Shown: positions 48,610-58,794 of the stretch, in pieces
Numbering within the stretch: position 1 is the first letter of the stretch
Layout: each line of letters opens with the position of its first letter
DNA from: an uncultured Pseudomonadota bacterium
GTDB lineage: Bacteria > Pseudomonadota > Gammaproteobacteria > Burkholderiales > Burkholderiaceae_C
DNA: 64,000 nt
Reading direction: 5' to 3'
Assembly: GCA_945952465.1 (NCBI GenBank)
Contig: CAMFIB010000004.1
Location: 1 to 64,000, forward strand
Notes under the pieces: generated by a model
Seen by the model: the letters and a program-made list of their open reading frames with translations, nothing else
Databases searched by the model: none
Told to the model about the DNA's origin: nothing
Position numbers and translations under genes: made by a program

Positions 48610-51600
48610 CATTCCGCGCTCGCCGACGCTGGCTTTCTCGATCGCCCTGCGCCGCTGGCGGCCGCTCTCGCCGGCAACGCCACCGGCACCGCACGTGTCT
48701 TTTTCGCATCTTCCGCCGGCAGCGCCGCGGCCGTGATCTCGCGCGACAGCTTCAGCGCGCTGGGCGCGGCGTGCATGCAGGCGTCGCCGGCTTTCTCGTC
48801 GACCACGGGCTGCAGCACCGGCGCCATCTGCTTGAGGATCTGCACCGGCAGCGCACTGGTGAAGGCGTACTGTGCGGCTTCCTTCCCGGGCACGTAAGCC
48901 GTCAACACGCCGAAGTGGTGGTCTCCCACGTAGAACACGAACGTCGCCGTGCGGCTAACCACGCGTGAGCCGGTCTGGGCGCCCCGCTTGCCGTAGGTGT
49001 TGAGGCGGTTGTCGCCGGTGCCGGTCTTGCCGCCGATCGGCAGCGGCTGGCCGTCGGCGCCGTTCAGCACACCGCGCATGCGCTTGGCCGTGCCCTCGTT
49101 GACCACCAGCGCCAGCGCCTTCTTCGCGACTGCGGCGACCTCGGGTGCCAGCACCTGCTCGGGCGGCACGGGCTGCTTGCGCAGCCGCGTTTCGTAGGGG
49201 GTGCCCTGAGCGAAATGCAGGTCGTCGATGTAGACGGTGCTCAGGCGCTGGCCGTTGTTGACCAGAATGCCCATCAGTTCGGCCAGCGCGGCCGGCCTGT
49301 CGCCCGAGCTGCCAATGGCGGTGGCGTAAGAAGGCACCAGGCTGGCGAAGGGGTAACCCACCTTTTGCCAGCCTTTGTGGATTTCGACAAAGGCATCGAG
49401 CTCCAGCAGCGACTGGATGCGGCGGTCTTGGGCGCCCTTGGCCTTGGCGCGGAACAGCCAGGCATAGACCTCGCGCCGCTGGTTGCCACTGGCGTCGATC
49501 ACCTCGGCCATCGTGGCGCTGGGGTGCTGGCGCAGGTGGGCGGCCACCAGCAGTTCCAGAGGGTGAATGTGGGCCAGGTAGCCGCGGTCGTTCAGCGAGA
49601 ACTTGCCGGGCGCGTGCTGGTCGTACACCTTGCGCAGCACGGGTTCGAGGGGCTTTTTCGACGGCGGCAGCTCGTCCAGCGCGAAGTCGCGGAAGGCCTC
49701 GAAGCTGGCGTTCGGCTCCATCGAGCGGAAGATCACTGCCAGCCGGGTCGGCGTCGGGCGGATGCCGTTGGTCAGCGTGTCCATGATCTGGTCGGCGTCC
49801 ATGCCGCGGTACTTGCGGTAGAAGCCGCGCATGAACTGCGCGCCTTCGCGGTCGGCGAAGCGGTTCAGCAGGCCTTCGCGGTCCGGGTGGCCGGGGTCTT
49901 CGAGGATGCTGGCGGCCGACGACGGGTCCCGGTACATGTGGTGGTAGACCACGTCGCGCATCAGCCGGATGAAGACCAGGTTGTTGGAGTCGCGCAGCGC
50001 CTCGTACAGGGTGGCGTTCTTGGTGTTGTCTTCGGGCTTGAAGTTGCTGAAGGTGTGCACGCCGCCGCCGGTGAAGAAGGCCTCGCCGGGGTTGCCGGAA
50101 TAGCGCCGCTCCATGGCGGCGTTGAGCATGGCGGCCAGGCTGCGGTCCTTGGTGGCCATGAGGTGGTCCAGCGCCCAGCGGGTGAGGTGGTCGCGCTTGG
50201 CGGGCTTGAACGCGGCGAGCGCCTGGCGGTCCAGTGGGGAGAAGCGTTGGTGCAGCGACGCGATGATGTCGAGGTAGCTGACCAGCGTGCGCAGCTTGGC
50301 GGTGGAGCCCAGCTCCAGCTTGGCGCCGGAGTTGATGTCGAAGGGTTGGTCGAGGTTGTCGGTCTGCACCCGCACGTGGTTGAGGCCGCCACGGCTCTCG
50401 TACAGCGTGAAGCTGTAGAGCAACCTGGCGGGGTCGCCGCGTTGCAGGAGCTGTTTGTCGAGCAGGCCGGCGGCCTTGGCGGTGGCCGGCGCGCGCAGGT
50501 CGCTCAACAGCGCGGAGATGGCACCCTGCGCCGCGCCGTCGATGCTGCCGGCGGCCTGCAGGTCGAGCCGGTCGAGGTCGTAGAGGCTGCCCATTTCGAG
50601 CAGGCCTGAAAGCTGCACACGCAGCAGGCTGGTGGCCTTGCGTTCGTCGCTCTCCACGCCATTGGCCGCGCCTTCACGCAGGCGCGACTGCACCGGCAGA
50701 CCGGCCTTCAGCGCGGCATCGCGCAGCGCGGGCTGAAGAATGCCTTCCTGGGCCAGCAACTGCAGGTAGCTGTCGGTCATCGCGCCCAGCTGGCGCTGGC
50801 CACTGCCGAAGTAATACGACGGGCGGCGCTGCGCGATCAGGAGGCTCAGCATCTCGCGGAAGGCCTGTCCGCGTTCGGCGAGGCCGTCGTGCTGGCTCTG
50901 CGGCTCGCGCAGCCTGTCGTTGGCGTTGTGGAAGCTGGCGTTGTACCAGGCGGTCATACCGTCGGCCACGCCATTCACGTCGCCGTAGCCGCGCAGGGCG
51001 CCCAGCGGCAGGCTGTTGAGGTAGTCGAGCAGGATGCGCTGCCGGGCCACCAGCGTTTCCTCGCCATCGAGGTAGGCACGCACCGAGGCCGACACCATCT
51101 GCCGGTACTTCTCCGAAGCGCCGGTGGTGCGGCCTTCAGGAGAATGGCGGAACTTCTCGATCTGTGTGGCCAGCGTGCTGCCGCCCGCTGCCGAGCTGTC
51201 ACTGTCGAACATCGCCTGCACCTGGTCGAGCACCGCGCGGCCCAGCCGCGCCCACTCGACGGCCGGGTTGTGCCGTGGCCTATCGACCGACAGCAGTTCG
51301 CGGTTCTCGATGAAGGCCAGTGACTGCGCCACCAACGGCGGTATCGCCTCGAAATTCGGGTAGACGCGCTGCGGGACGCGGGAGGTGAACAGCGCGTCGT
51401 TGCGGCAGTCGAGCACCTTGAGGCCGGCTTGCGTCTTCTCGTGGAAGGGCGGAAAAAAGCCGCGGTCCATGAAGTTTGCCAACGCCCCCGACTGCCGCGC
51501 CTGCGCGGTGACCGCATAGCCGGCCTTGTCGAGCCGCTGCGCGAAGGCGGGCATCCGCGTGTAGCCCAGCCGCTCGTCGAAAGGGCCGGTTTCGGGGTAG

Positions 51601-51857
51601 CGCATGGCCGGGCTGGGGCCGGGCTTGACCTCGTAGCGCAGGGTGTTGGCCCACCGGGAAAAATAGCGCGCCTGCAAGCCGGACCCGCGCATTTCTCCCC
51701 AGGCCCATGCCGCCAGCACCAGCGCGAACAGGCCGAACGCGCCCACCACCACCTGTGTGGAACGGGACCAGCGCCACGGCCACCAGCGGGACGCTGGCGA
51801 ACGGGCAGGAGCGACGGCAATGGCGGGGGGCGGTGGCGCGTCGGAAGGGTCGCTCAT
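48609..51857 (-). CDS. Large bifunctional penicillin-binding protein (GT51 + transpeptidase)
   Basis: A 1082-residue inner-membrane protein: Pro-rich cytoplasmic start, one membrane anchor (about residues 35-53), a divergent GT51 glycosyltransferase domain (FIENREL, GGSTLATQIEKF, RQRILLDYLNSLPLGA) and a penicillin-binding transpeptidase domain (GSTAKLRT as SxxK, DSNNLVF as SxN, GGKTGTGD as KTG). It polymerises and cross-links peptidoglycan. The GT51 motifs differ from PBP1a/1b (ENREL for ED-x2-F), and it is longer than usual, with an Ala-rich tail. Confidence 0.88.
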   Translation of the reverse strand: MSDPSDAPPPPAIAVAPARSPASRWWPWRWSRSTQVVVGAFGLFALVLAAWAWGEMRGSGLQARYFSRWANTLRYEVKPGPSPAMRYPETGPFDERLGYTRMPAFAQRLDKAGYAVTAQARQSGALANFMDRGFFPPFHEKTQAGLKVLDCRNDALFTSRVPQRVYPNFEAIPPLVAQSLAFIENRELLSVDRPRHNPAVEWARLGRAVLDQVQAMFDSDSSAAGGSTLATQIEKFRHSPEGRTTGASEKYRQMVSASVRAYLDGEETLVARQRILLDYLNSLPLGALRGYGDVNGVADGMTAWYNASFHNANDRLREPQSQHDGLAERGQAFREMLSLLIAQRRPSYYFGSGQRQLGAMTDSYLQLLAQEGILQPALRDAALKAGLPVQSRLREGAANGVESDERKATSLLRVQLSGLLEMGSLYDLDRLDLQAAGSIDGAAQGAISALLSDLRAPATAKAAGLLDKQLLQRGDPARLLYSFTLYESRGGLNHVRVQTDNLDQPFDINSGAKLELGSTAKLRTLVSYLDIIASLHQRFSPLDRQALAAFKPAKRDHLTRWALDHLMATKDRSLAAMLNAAMERRYSGNPGEAFFTGGGVHTFSNFKPEDNTKNATLYEALRDSNNLVFIRLMRDVVYHHMYRDPSSAASILEDPGHPDREGLLNRFADREGAQFMRGFYRKYRGMDADQIMDTLTNGIRPTPTRLAVIFRSMEPNASFEAFRDFALDELPPSKKPLEPVLRKVYDQHAPGKFSLNDRGYLAHIHPLELLVAAHLRQHPSATMAEVIDASGNQRREVYAWLFRAKAKGAQDRRIQSLLELDAFVEIHKGWQKVGYPFASLVPSYATAIGSSGDRPAALAELMGILVNNGQRLSTVYIDDLHFAQGTPYETRLRKQPVPPEQVLAPEVAAVAKKALALVVNEGTAKRMRGVLNGADGQPLPIGGKTGTGDNRLNTYGKRGAQTGSRVVSRTATFVFYVGDHHFGVLTAYVPGKEAAQYAFTSALPVQILKQMAPVLQPVVDEKAGDACMHAAPSALKLSREITAAALPAEDAKKTRAVPVALPARAAASGAGRSRKPASASAE

Positions 51858-52013
51858 GACGGATGGATTGGAGCATGCAAACCGTGACTTCCCTTCGACG
51901 ATACACATGCGAAACACCGCTGTGTGAACTGCACCACAGCGCACCGTGGTTTTTGCAACAAACCGTCACGGCATTGCCCCTCACGCCAACTCGGCCATCC
52001 GGCGTCCGGGCAT

Positions 52014-52042
52014 AAAAAAAGCCCCGCAGTGCGGGGCTTTTT
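52014..52042. terminator. Terminator downstream of the TRAP binding-protein gene
   Basis: GCCCCGC and GCGGGGC around an AGT loop, with a run of A before and T after, so T-rich on both strands. It lies in the 200-base gap after the TRAP gene, which otherwise holds nothing clear. Confidence 0.9.
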
Positions 52043-52059
52043 GCGAGGCAGAGACGTGC

Positions 52060-53148
52060 TCAGAGTTCGCGCACCTTGGAGTTCATGAAGTTGTCGAACC
52101 CGTTCTCCGCGTACCGGAACCACAGCACCTGGTCGCGCTGGAAGGTGCGGAAATCGGCATAGATCTTCTTCCAGTCTTCGCTCTTCGCGTTCAGTTCGGC
52201 GTAGACCTCGTGGGTGGCCTTGAACGATGCTTCCAGCACAGCGGTCGGGAAGGCGCGCAGTTGCGTCTTGGCGGCCACGAGCTGTTTCAACGCGACGGGG
52301 TTGAGCGAGTCGTACTTGGACAGCATGTCGATCGTGGCGTGCGAAGCCGCCGCTTCAACGATGGCCTTGTTCTCGGCCGACAGCGTGTCGAACGCCTTCT
52401 GGTTGATGAAGAAATCGACCTCCGGGCCGCCTTCCCACCAGCCGGGGTAGTAGTAATTGGGGGCAACCTTGTTGAAGCCGAGCTTCTGGTCGTCATAGGG
52501 GCCCACCCATTCGGCGGCGTCGATCGTGCCTTTCTCCAGCGCCTGGTAGATCTCGCCACCGGGCAGGCTCTGCGGCACCGCGCCGAGCTTGGTCATGACT
52601 TCACCCACCAGGCCGCCGCCGAGGCGCATCTTCAGGCCCTTGAAGTCGGCCACGGTCTTGATTTCCTTGCGGAACCAGCCGCCCATCTGCGTGCCGGTGT
52701 TGCCGCCGGCGAAGCTGACCATGCCGTACTTGGCGTACAGCTCGTTCATCAGCTTGCGGCCGTTGCCGTGCGTCATCCACGCCGTCATCTGGCGGGCGTT
52801 CATGCCGAAGGGAATGGCCGAACCCAGCGCGAACGCGGGGTTCTTGCCGTAGAAATAGTAGGGCACCGTGTGGCACATCTCCACGGTGGCGTTCTGCACC
52901 GCGTCGACCACACCGAACGGCGGCACCAGCTCGCCGCCCGCATGAACCGAGATTTCGAACTTGCCGCCCGACATGGCGCGAACCGCCTTCGCAAACACCT
53001 CGGCCCCGCCGTAAATGGTGTCGAGCGACTTGGGGAAACTGGACGCGAGACGCCAGCGCACGGCGGCCTGGGCGTGCACGGCCGGCGCAATGCCGGTGGC
53101 CAGAACGCCTGCGATGCCGGCTTGTTTGATGAGGGAACGACGGTCCAT
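52060..53148 (-). CDS. TRAP transporter periplasmic binding protein (DctP family)
   Basis: A 362-residue exported protein. The start MDRRSLIKQAGIAGVLATG is a Tat-type signal, cleaved near AVHAQA. The mature part is DctP/DctP7-like with GLKMRLGGGLVGEVM and EWVGPYDDQKLGFNKVA, a form known to bind 2-oxo or aromatic acids. No DctQ/DctM membrane subunits are beside it, so it must use subunits encoded elsewhere. AGGAG precedes the ATG. A TACAAT element (53225-53230, minus strand) could be its -10. Confidence 0.9.
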   Translation of the reverse strand: MDRRSLIKQAGIAGVLATGIAPAVHAQAAVRWRLASSFPKSLDTIYGGAEVFAKAVRAMSGGKFEISVHAGGELVPPFGVVDAVQNATVEMCHTVPYYFYGKNPAFALGSAIPFGMNARQMTAWMTHGNGRKLMNELYAKYGMVSFAGGNTGTQMGGWFRKEIKTVADFKGLKMRLGGGLVGEVMTKLGAVPQSLPGGEIYQALEKGTIDAAEWVGPYDDQKLGFNKVAPNYYYPGWWEGGPEVDFFINQKAFDTLSAENKAIVEAAASHATIDMLSKYDSLNPVALKQLVAAKTQLRAFPTAVLEASFKATHEVYAELNAKSEDWKKIYADFRTFQRDQVLWFRYAENGFDNFMNSKVREL

Positions 53149-53328
53149 GGGTTGACTCCTGGGTTGACGAAACGGTGGCCGGCTTCTGACTGGCCGTGCA
53201 ATGCTCGCGTTCGAGCCGCGCACGATTGTAAAAAGCGGTCGATGGCCCCACGCCCGGGGGTTTTCCCGCGCGGATCACCCGCGCGACAGCCGCCCGGGCC
53301 CGCCAGGAGTGCCGCGCGAAAAGCGCCG

Positions 53329-55242
53329 TTACGCTACGATTTTAAGAGCACCAACACCAGCACTGGCGCTGACTGGAAAGCGTTTTCTTATTGAATTCGT
53401 GATGCCGGCGGCATCCAGGCCGTTCAGCGCCAGCAGCTTGGCCGGGTCGCCGTGTTCGATGAACTTGTCGGGCAGACCCAATTGCAGCAGCGGGCGCGTC
53501 ACGCCGGCGGCGTTCAGCGCCTCGGCCACCGCGCTGCCGGCGCCACCCATCACGCAGCCCTCTTCCAGCGTCACCAGCGCCTCGTGGCCGGCCGCCACCT
53601 GCAGCAGCAGCTCGGTGTCGAGCGGCTTGGCCCAGCGCATGTTGACCACCGTGGCGCCCAGCGCCTCGGCCGCCTGCAGCGCCGGGTACAGCAGCGTGCC
53701 GAAGGCCAGGATGGCGATGCGCTGGCCCTCGCGCCTCACCTCGCCCTTGCCGAACGGCAACTGCGCGAGACCCGGCTGGGTGGCCACGCCGGCACCGGCG
53801 CCGCGCGGGTAGCGCACGGCGACCGGGTGGTCCTGCGCGAAGGCGGTGCTGAGCAGTTGGCGGCACTCGTTCTCGTCGGCCGGACAGGCCAGGCTGACGT
53901 TGGGGATGCAGCGCAGAAACGCGATGTCGTAGGCGCCCGCATGGGTGGCGCCGTCGGCACCGACCAGGCCGGCGCGGTCCAGCGCGAACACCACCGGCAG
54001 GTTCTGGATGGCGACGTCGTGCACCAGCTGGTCGTAGGCGCGCTGCAAAAAGGTGGAGTAGATGGCGACCACCGGCTTCAACCCCTCGCAGGCCAGGCCG
54101 GCAGCGAAGGTGACCGAATGCTGCTCGGCGATGCCGACGTCGTAGTAGCGGCCTGGGAAGCGCTGCTCGAACTCCACCATGCCGGAGCCCTCGCGCATGG
54201 CTGGCGTGATGCCGACCAGCCGCGGGTCTTTCTCGGCCATGTCGCACAACCACTGGCCGAACACCTGGGTGAAGGTGGGCTTGGCCGGCGCGGCCGACTT
54301 GACCAGCCCCACGGCAGGGTCGAACTTGCCGGGGCCGTGGTAGGCGATCGGGTCGGCCTCGGCCAGCTTGTAGCCCTGGCCCTTCTTGGTCACCACGTGC
54401 AGGAACTGGGGGCCCTTGCCGTGCGCCAGCAACTGCTTGATGTTCTCCAGCGTGGGCACCAGCGATTCGAGGTCGTGGCCGTCGATCGGGCCGATGTAGT
54501 TGAAGCCGAATTTCTCGAACAGCGTGGCCGGCACCACCATGCCCTTGGCGTGCTCCTCGAAGCGCTTGGCCAGCTCGAACAGCGGCGGCAGCGGCTTCAG
54601 CACCGTCTTGCCGACGTTCTTGGCGGCGGCGTAGAACTGGCCGCTCATCAGCTGCGCGAGGTAGCGGTTCAGCGCGCCGACGGCCGGGCTGATCGACATG
54701 TCGTTGTCGTTCAGCACCACCAGCAGCTTGCAGTCGGGCTGCACGCCGGCGTTGTTCAGCGCCTCGAAGGCCATGCCGGCGCTCATCGCGCCGTCGCCGA
54801 TCACCGCCACCGCGATGCGGTCTTCGTGCTTCTGCCGCGCGGCCAGGGCCATGCCCAGCGCCGCCGAGATGCTGGTGCTGGAATGCGCGGTGCCGAAGGT
54901 GTCGTATTCGCTCTCGGTGCGCTGCGGAAAGCCGCTCAGGCCGCCCAGTTGGCGCAGGCTGCCCATGCGGCTGCGGCGGCCGGTGAGTATCTTGTGCGGG
55001 TAGGTCTGGTGGCCGACGTCCCACACCACCCGGTCGTAAGGCGTGTTGAAGACGTAGTGCAGCGCCACCGTCAATTCGACGGTGCCGAGGTTGGAGCTGA
55101 GGTGGCCGCCGGTCTTGGACACGTTGTCGAGCACGCACTGGCGCAGCTCGCCGGCCAGCGGCGCGAGCTGCGCGCGCGGCAGGCGCCGCAGGTCGGCCGG
55201 GTCGCCGATGGTTTCGAGCAGCGGATAGGTCGAATCGGTCAT
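53329..55242 (-). CDS. dxs: 1-deoxy-D-xylulose-5-phosphate synthase
   Basis: Thiamine diphosphate enzyme for the first step of the MEP isoprenoid pathway. The 637-residue protein has the [12 protein letters not shown] motif, the ThDP site [15 protein letters not shown], and the pyrimidine-half motif [18 protein letters not shown]. Start [10 protein letters not shown]. The next genes in order are ispA and xseB, the usual proteobacterial cluster (transcribed xseB-ispA-dxs). Confidence 0.97.
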   Translation of the reverse strand: MTDSTYPLLETIGDPADLRRLPRAQLAPLAGELRQCVLDNVSKTGGHLSSNLGTVELTVALHYVFNTPYDRVVWDVGHQTYPHKILTGRRSRMGSLRQLGGLSGFPQRTESEYDTFGTAHSSTSISAALGMALAARQKHEDRIAVAVIGDGAMSAGMAFEALNNAGVQPDCKLLVVLNDNDMSISPAVGALNRYLAQLMSGQFYAAAKNVGKTVLKPLPPLFELAKRFEEHAKGMVVPATLFEKFGFNYIGPIDGHDLESLVPTLENIKQLLAHGKGPQFLHVVTKKGQGYKLAEADPIAYHGPGKFDPAVGLVKSAAPAKPTFTQVFGQWLCDMAEKDPRLVGITPAMREGSGMVEFEQRFPGRYYDVGIAEQHSVTFAAGLACEGLKPVVAIYSTFLQRAYDQLVHDVAIQNLPVVFALDRAGLVGADGATHAGAYDIAFLRCIPNVSLACPADENECRQLLSTAFAQDHPVAVRYPRGAGAGVATQPGLAQLPFGKGEVRREGQRIAILAFGTLLYPALQAAEALGATVVNMRWAKPLDTELLLQVAAGHEALVTLEEGCVMGGAGSAVAEALNAAGVTRPLLQLGLPDKFIEHGDPAKLLALNGLDAAGITNSIRKRFPVSASAGVGALKIVA

Positions 55243-55279
55243 GGCTCTCAAATCATCTTAATCGTTGGCCGCCGGCGCG

Positions 55280-56188
55280 TCAGTTGGAACGTTCCACCAC
55301 CATGCGGGCCAGGGCCGCCAGCGCCACGGTGTCGGCCAGGCCGCTATTGGCCAGCGCGGCCAAAGCGTCGTCTTGCAGCTCCCGTGCATGGGCACGGGCC
55401 GCCTCCAGCCCCATCAGCGAGACGTAGGTGGGCTTGTCGTTCAACGCGTCCTTGCCGGCGGTCTTGCCCAGCGTGGCGGAGTCTGCGGTCACGTCGAGGA
55501 TGTCGTCGACCACCTGGAAGGCCAGGCCGATCGCCGCGCCGTAGTCGGACAGCGCCGCCAGCGCGGGGCCGCCGCAGGCCCCACAGGCCGCGCCCATGCG
55601 CACGCTGGCCTGCAGCAGCGCGCCGGTCTTCAGGCGGTGCATGGTGCGCAGCTGGTTTTCGTCCAAGGCCAGGCCCACGCTGGCGAGGTCGATCGCCTGG
55701 CCGCCCGCCATGCCGGCATAACCGGCGGCCCGCGCCAGTTGCGCGCACAGAGCCGCCTGGGTGGGCGGCGCCACCCGGTCTTCGTCGGGGCCGGGGGTCA
55801 GCAGTTCGAAGGCCAGCGCCTGCATCGCGTCGCCGGCCAGCAGCGCCATGGCTTCGCCGAAGCGCACGTGCACGGTCGGCTTGCCGCGCCGCAGCACGTC
55901 GTTGTCCATGCAGGGCATGTCGTCGTGCACCAGCGAATAACCGTGAATCAGTTCCACCGCGCAGGCGGCGCGCAAGGCCGCGGCGCCGTCGGTCGCGCCA
56001 ACCGCCTCGGCTGCGGCGAACACCAGCAGCGCACGCAGCCGCTTGCCGCCGTCCAGCACCGCGTAGCGCATCGCTTCGCCGACACCGGCCGGCGCGTGGG
56101 CCGGCACCCAGCGGTCCAGCGCCGCCTCCACCGCCGACAGCCGCGCCGCGCTCCAGGCCGGCAGGTCGAAGCCCAAGGCGCCGCTCAC
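55280..56188 (-). CDS. ispA: Farnesyl diphosphate synthase
   Basis: A 302-residue prenyl transferase. First aspartate-rich motif [10 protein letters not shown], second motif QVVDDILD, and the GGKRLRALL pyrophosphate-binding stretch. It makes farnesyl diphosphate for quinones and undecaprenyl carriers. Start overlaps the xseB stop (ATGA). Confidence 0.96.
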   Translation of the reverse strand: MSGALGFDLPAWSAARLSAVEAALDRWVPAHAPAGVGEAMRYAVLDGGKRLRALLVFAAAEAVGATDGAAALRAACAVELIHGYSLVHDDMPCMDNDVLRRGKPTVHVRFGEAMALLAGDAMQALAFELLTPGPDEDRVAPPTQAALCAQLARAAGYAGMAGGQAIDLASVGLALDENQLRTMHRLKTGALLQASVRMGAACGACGGPALAALSDYGAAIGLAFQVVDDILDVTADSATLGKTAGKDALNDKPTYVSLMGLEAARAHARELQDDALAALANSGLADTVALAALARMVVERSN

Positions 56189-56418
56189 CCTTCGGTCCAG
56201 GGTTTCAGTGCGCCGTCGTCGAGCACACGGATCTGCTGGTCGACCGCATCAAGCTTGCCTCGGCAGAACTGCAGCAGCTCGGCGCCGCGCTGGTAGCCGG
56301 CCAGCAGGTCTTCGAGCGGCAGTTGGCCGGATTCGAGCTGGCCGATCAGGTCTTCGAGTTCCCTGAGCGCGGCTTCGTAGCTGGCGGGCGGGGCTGGCTG
56401 GGGTTTGGCCTTGGCCAT
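56185..56418 (-). CDS. xseB: Exodeoxyribonuclease VII small subunit
   Basis: A 77-residue helical protein with the XseB pattern [20 protein letters not shown] and [17 protein letters not shown]. It pairs with XseA (not in the window) in single-strand exonuclease VII. The start is [13 protein letters not shown]; the longer upstream frame is Pro-rich and not family-like. Confidence 0.92.
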   Translation of the reverse strand: MAKAKPQPAPPASYEAALRELEDLIGQLESGQLPLEDLLAGYQRGAELLQFCRGKLDAVDQQIRVLDDGALKPWTEG

Positions 56419-56533
56419 GTTGAGCGGGGGATCCGGCGGGTCCGTGAGGGGAACGTTCCATTTTACGGGCTCCCCACCCGACCGACCCGTCACCCCGCAA
56501 GGCCATGCCGCCGGCCGCTCGGCCCCCCAAGGG

Positions 56534-56539
56534 TACAAT
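56534..56539 (+). promoter_or_regulatory. -10 element before the Rieske oxygenase gene
   Basis: TACAAT, 65 bases upstream of the ATG, in the divergent region with xseB. The matching -35 is weak. Confidence 0.4.
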
Positions 56540-56603
56540 CGCCCTCCCCTTTCCGCGCCTCCGGCGCATTTCCCTCCCTGTGGGGAGTCTTGGTCAGGAC
56601 ACC

Positions 56604-57767
56604 ATGTCTGATTTGAGTCTTCGACTGCAGCAGGCTTCGAGCCAACTTCCGGTTTCCAGTTACTTCAGCGAGGCGCTTTTCGAGCGTGAGCGGACACAGC
56701 TCTTTCCGGCCGGTGCCGGCTATGTCGGCCATCGGCACTGGGTTCCGGAACAGGGGGACTACTACGCCTTGCCGCAGGAGCACGAAGGCCGCGCCCTGGT
56801 GCACACCGCCCAGGGCATCGAGCTGGTCTCCAACGTCTGCCGCCACCGGCAGGCCATCATGCTCAAGGGCAAGGGGTCGCTCCACACCACGCAGCCCGGC
56901 AGCGCCGGCGGCAACATCGTCTGCCCGCTGCACCGCTGGACCTACAGCGGCGGCCAGCAGGCCGCGCCGGCCGGCCGGCTGATCGGCGCGCCGCATTTCG
57001 AGACCGACCCCTGCCTGAACCTGCGCAACTACCCGCTGCAGGAATGGAACGGCCTGCTGTTCGAGGCCCGGACGGGCCGCGACGTCGCAGCCGACCTCGC
57101 CTCGCTCGGCCCGCGCGCCGACCTCGACTTCTCCGGCCACGTGCTCGACCGCGTGCTGCTGCACGAGTGCGACTACAACTGGAAGACCTTCATCGAGGTC
57201 TACCTGGAGGACTACCACGTCGGGCCCTTCCACCCCGGTCTCGGGCAGTTCGTCACCTGCGACGACCTGCGCTGGGAATTCAAGCCCTCGTATTCCGTGC
57301 AGACAGTGGGCGTGGCCAACCGGCTCGGCAAGGCCGACGCGTCCGGCGGCTCGCCGGTCTACGAACGCTGGCAGGCCGCCCTGCTCGCCTACCGCAACAA
57401 CCAGCCGCCGAAATACGGCGCGATCTGGCTGACCTACTACCCGAACGTCATGGTCGAGTGGTACCCGCACGTGCTGACCGTCTCCACGCTGTTCCCCATC
57501 GGCCCGCAGAAGACGCTCAACATGGTCGAGTTCTACTACCCCGAAGAAATCGCGCTGTTCGAGCGTGAGTTCGTCGAGGCCCAGCAGGCCGCCTACATGG
57601 AGACCTGCGAGGAAGACGACGAGATCGCGCTGCGCATGGACGCCGGCCGCCGCGCGCTGATGCGGCGCGGCGACGACGAGTGCGGCCCCTACCAGAGCCC
57701 CATGGAGGACGGCATGCAGCATTTCCACGAGTGGTACCGCACCGCGATGGGGAACACAGCCGCATGA
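56604..57767 (+). CDS. Rieske non-heme iron oxygenase, alpha subunit
   Basis: A 387-residue aromatic ring-hydroxylating oxygenase-type protein. The Rieske 2Fe-2S ligands are NVCRHRQ and VCPLHRW; the mononuclear iron site is [13 protein letters not shown] (two His, with an upstream Glu/Asp) in the SRPBCC domain. The substrate is unknown; no beta subunit or dedicated reductase is adjacent. The gene is coupled to a sulfurtransferase by a 4-base overlap. Confidence 0.9.
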   Translation: MSDLSLRLQQASSQLPVSSYFSEALFERERTQLFPAGAGYVGHRHWVPEQGDYYALPQEHEGRALVHTAQGIELVSNVCRHRQAIMLKGKGSLHTTQPGSAGGNIVCPLHRWTYSGGQQAAPAGRLIGAPHFETDPCLNLRNYPLQEWNGLLFEARTGRDVAADLASLGPRADLDFSGHVLDRVLLHECDYNWKTFIEVYLEDYHVGPFHPGLGQFVTCDDLRWEFKPSYSVQTVGVANRLGKADASGGSPVYERWQAALLAYRNNQPPKYGAIWLTYYPNVMVEWYPHVLTVSTLFPIGPQKTLNMVEFYYPEEIALFEREFVEAQQAAYMETCEEDDEIALRMDAGRRALMRRGDDECGPYQSPMEDGMQHFHEWYRTAMGNTAA

Positions 57768-58663
57768 GCTTTCCCCTGCTGATCTCTGCCGCCGAACTGG
57801 CGGCCCTGCGCGGCAGCGGCCAGCCGCTGATGGTGTTCGATTGCACGTTCGACCTCGCCAAACCGGAGGCCGGCCACGCCGCCTTCCTGGAGCGCCACAT
57901 TCCCGGCGCGGTGTTCGCCGACCTCGACACCGCCCTCAGCGCCAAACACGGCACGCCCGGTGCCGGCGGCATGCTGGTCGCCGGTGAAAGCGACACACCC
58001 GCGTCCGGTGGCCGGCACCCGCTGCCCAACCGCGAGAAATTCGCGACCTGGCTGTCCAGCGTCGGTTTTTCCAACGGCATGCAGGCCGTGGTCTATGACC
58101 GCAACAACGCCAACTTCTGCGGCCGCCTGTGGTGGATGCTGAAGTGGTGCGGCCACGATGCGGTGGCGGTGCTCGACGGTGGCCTGGCCGCCTGGCAGGC
58201 CGCTGGCGGTGACACCGCAGCGGGAGAGGAGCCGGCGCACTTCCAGGCCAACTTCGAGCTGGGCGAGCCTTTGCGCGAACTGGTTGGCACGGAGGCCGTG
58301 CTGAAGAACCTCGGCCGCGTCGGCCAGACGCTGGTCGATGCCCGCGCCGCGCCGCGCTTTCGCGGCGAGGTCGAGCCGCTGGACCCGGTGGCCGGCCACA
58401 TTCCCGGCGCGCTGAACCGGCCCTTCGGCGAGAACCTCGGCACCGACGGCCGCTTCAAGCCGGCCCACCAATTGCGCGGCGAATTCGACGCGCTGCTCGG
58501 CGGCCGCGACGTGGCCACGGTGGTGCACCACTGCGGCAGCGGCGTGAGCGCCGTACCCAACCTGCTGGCCATGGAACTCGCGGGTCTTGGTCCCACCCGG
58601 CTGTACGCCGGCAGCTGGAGCGAATGGTGCAGCGACCCGGCGCGGCCGGTGGCGCGCGGCTGA
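57764..58663 (+). CDS. Rhodanese/3-mercaptopyruvate sulfurtransferase
   Basis: A 299-residue tandem rhodanese protein. The first domain is structural (YDRNNANFCGRLWWMLKW); the second carries the active-site loop HCGSGVSA with catalytic Cys. Loops of CGSGVSA type are typical of 3-mercaptopyruvate sulfurtransferase. Its start overlaps the Rieske gene stop (ATGA), suggesting a shared role. Confidence 0.92.
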   Translation: MSFPLLISAAELAALRGSGQPLMVFDCTFDLAKPEAGHAAFLERHIPGAVFADLDTALSAKHGTPGAGGMLVAGESDTPASGGRHPLPNREKFATWLSSVGFSNGMQAVVYDRNNANFCGRLWWMLKWCGHDAVAVLDGGLAAWQAAGGDTAAGEEPAHFQANFELGEPLRELVGTEAVLKNLGRVGQTLVDARAAPRFRGEVEPLDPVAGHIPGALNRPFGENLGTDGRFKPAHQLRGEFDALLGGRDVATVVHHCGSGVSAVPNLLAMELAGLGPTRLYAGSWSEWCSDPARPVARG

Positions 58664-58705
58664 GTGCGGCGGCACCCGCGCAGCGTGTAGCGGCGCGTCA
58701 CACGG

Positions 58706-58722
58706 CTTCACAAAACTTCGCA
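58706..58722 (+). promoter_or_regulatory. CTTCACA-type direct repeat before paralogue 1
   Basis: CTTCACA - AAA - CTTCGCA, a direct repeat with a 10-bp period, 72 bases upstream of the start. Similar elements precede the other paralogues. Confidence 0.45.
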
Positions 58723-58794
58723 CGCCGCTGAGCCGCGCGACACGCGGCGTGTTCATCATCAAAGCTCCACGATTCCACCGAAGGAGATGAACAA

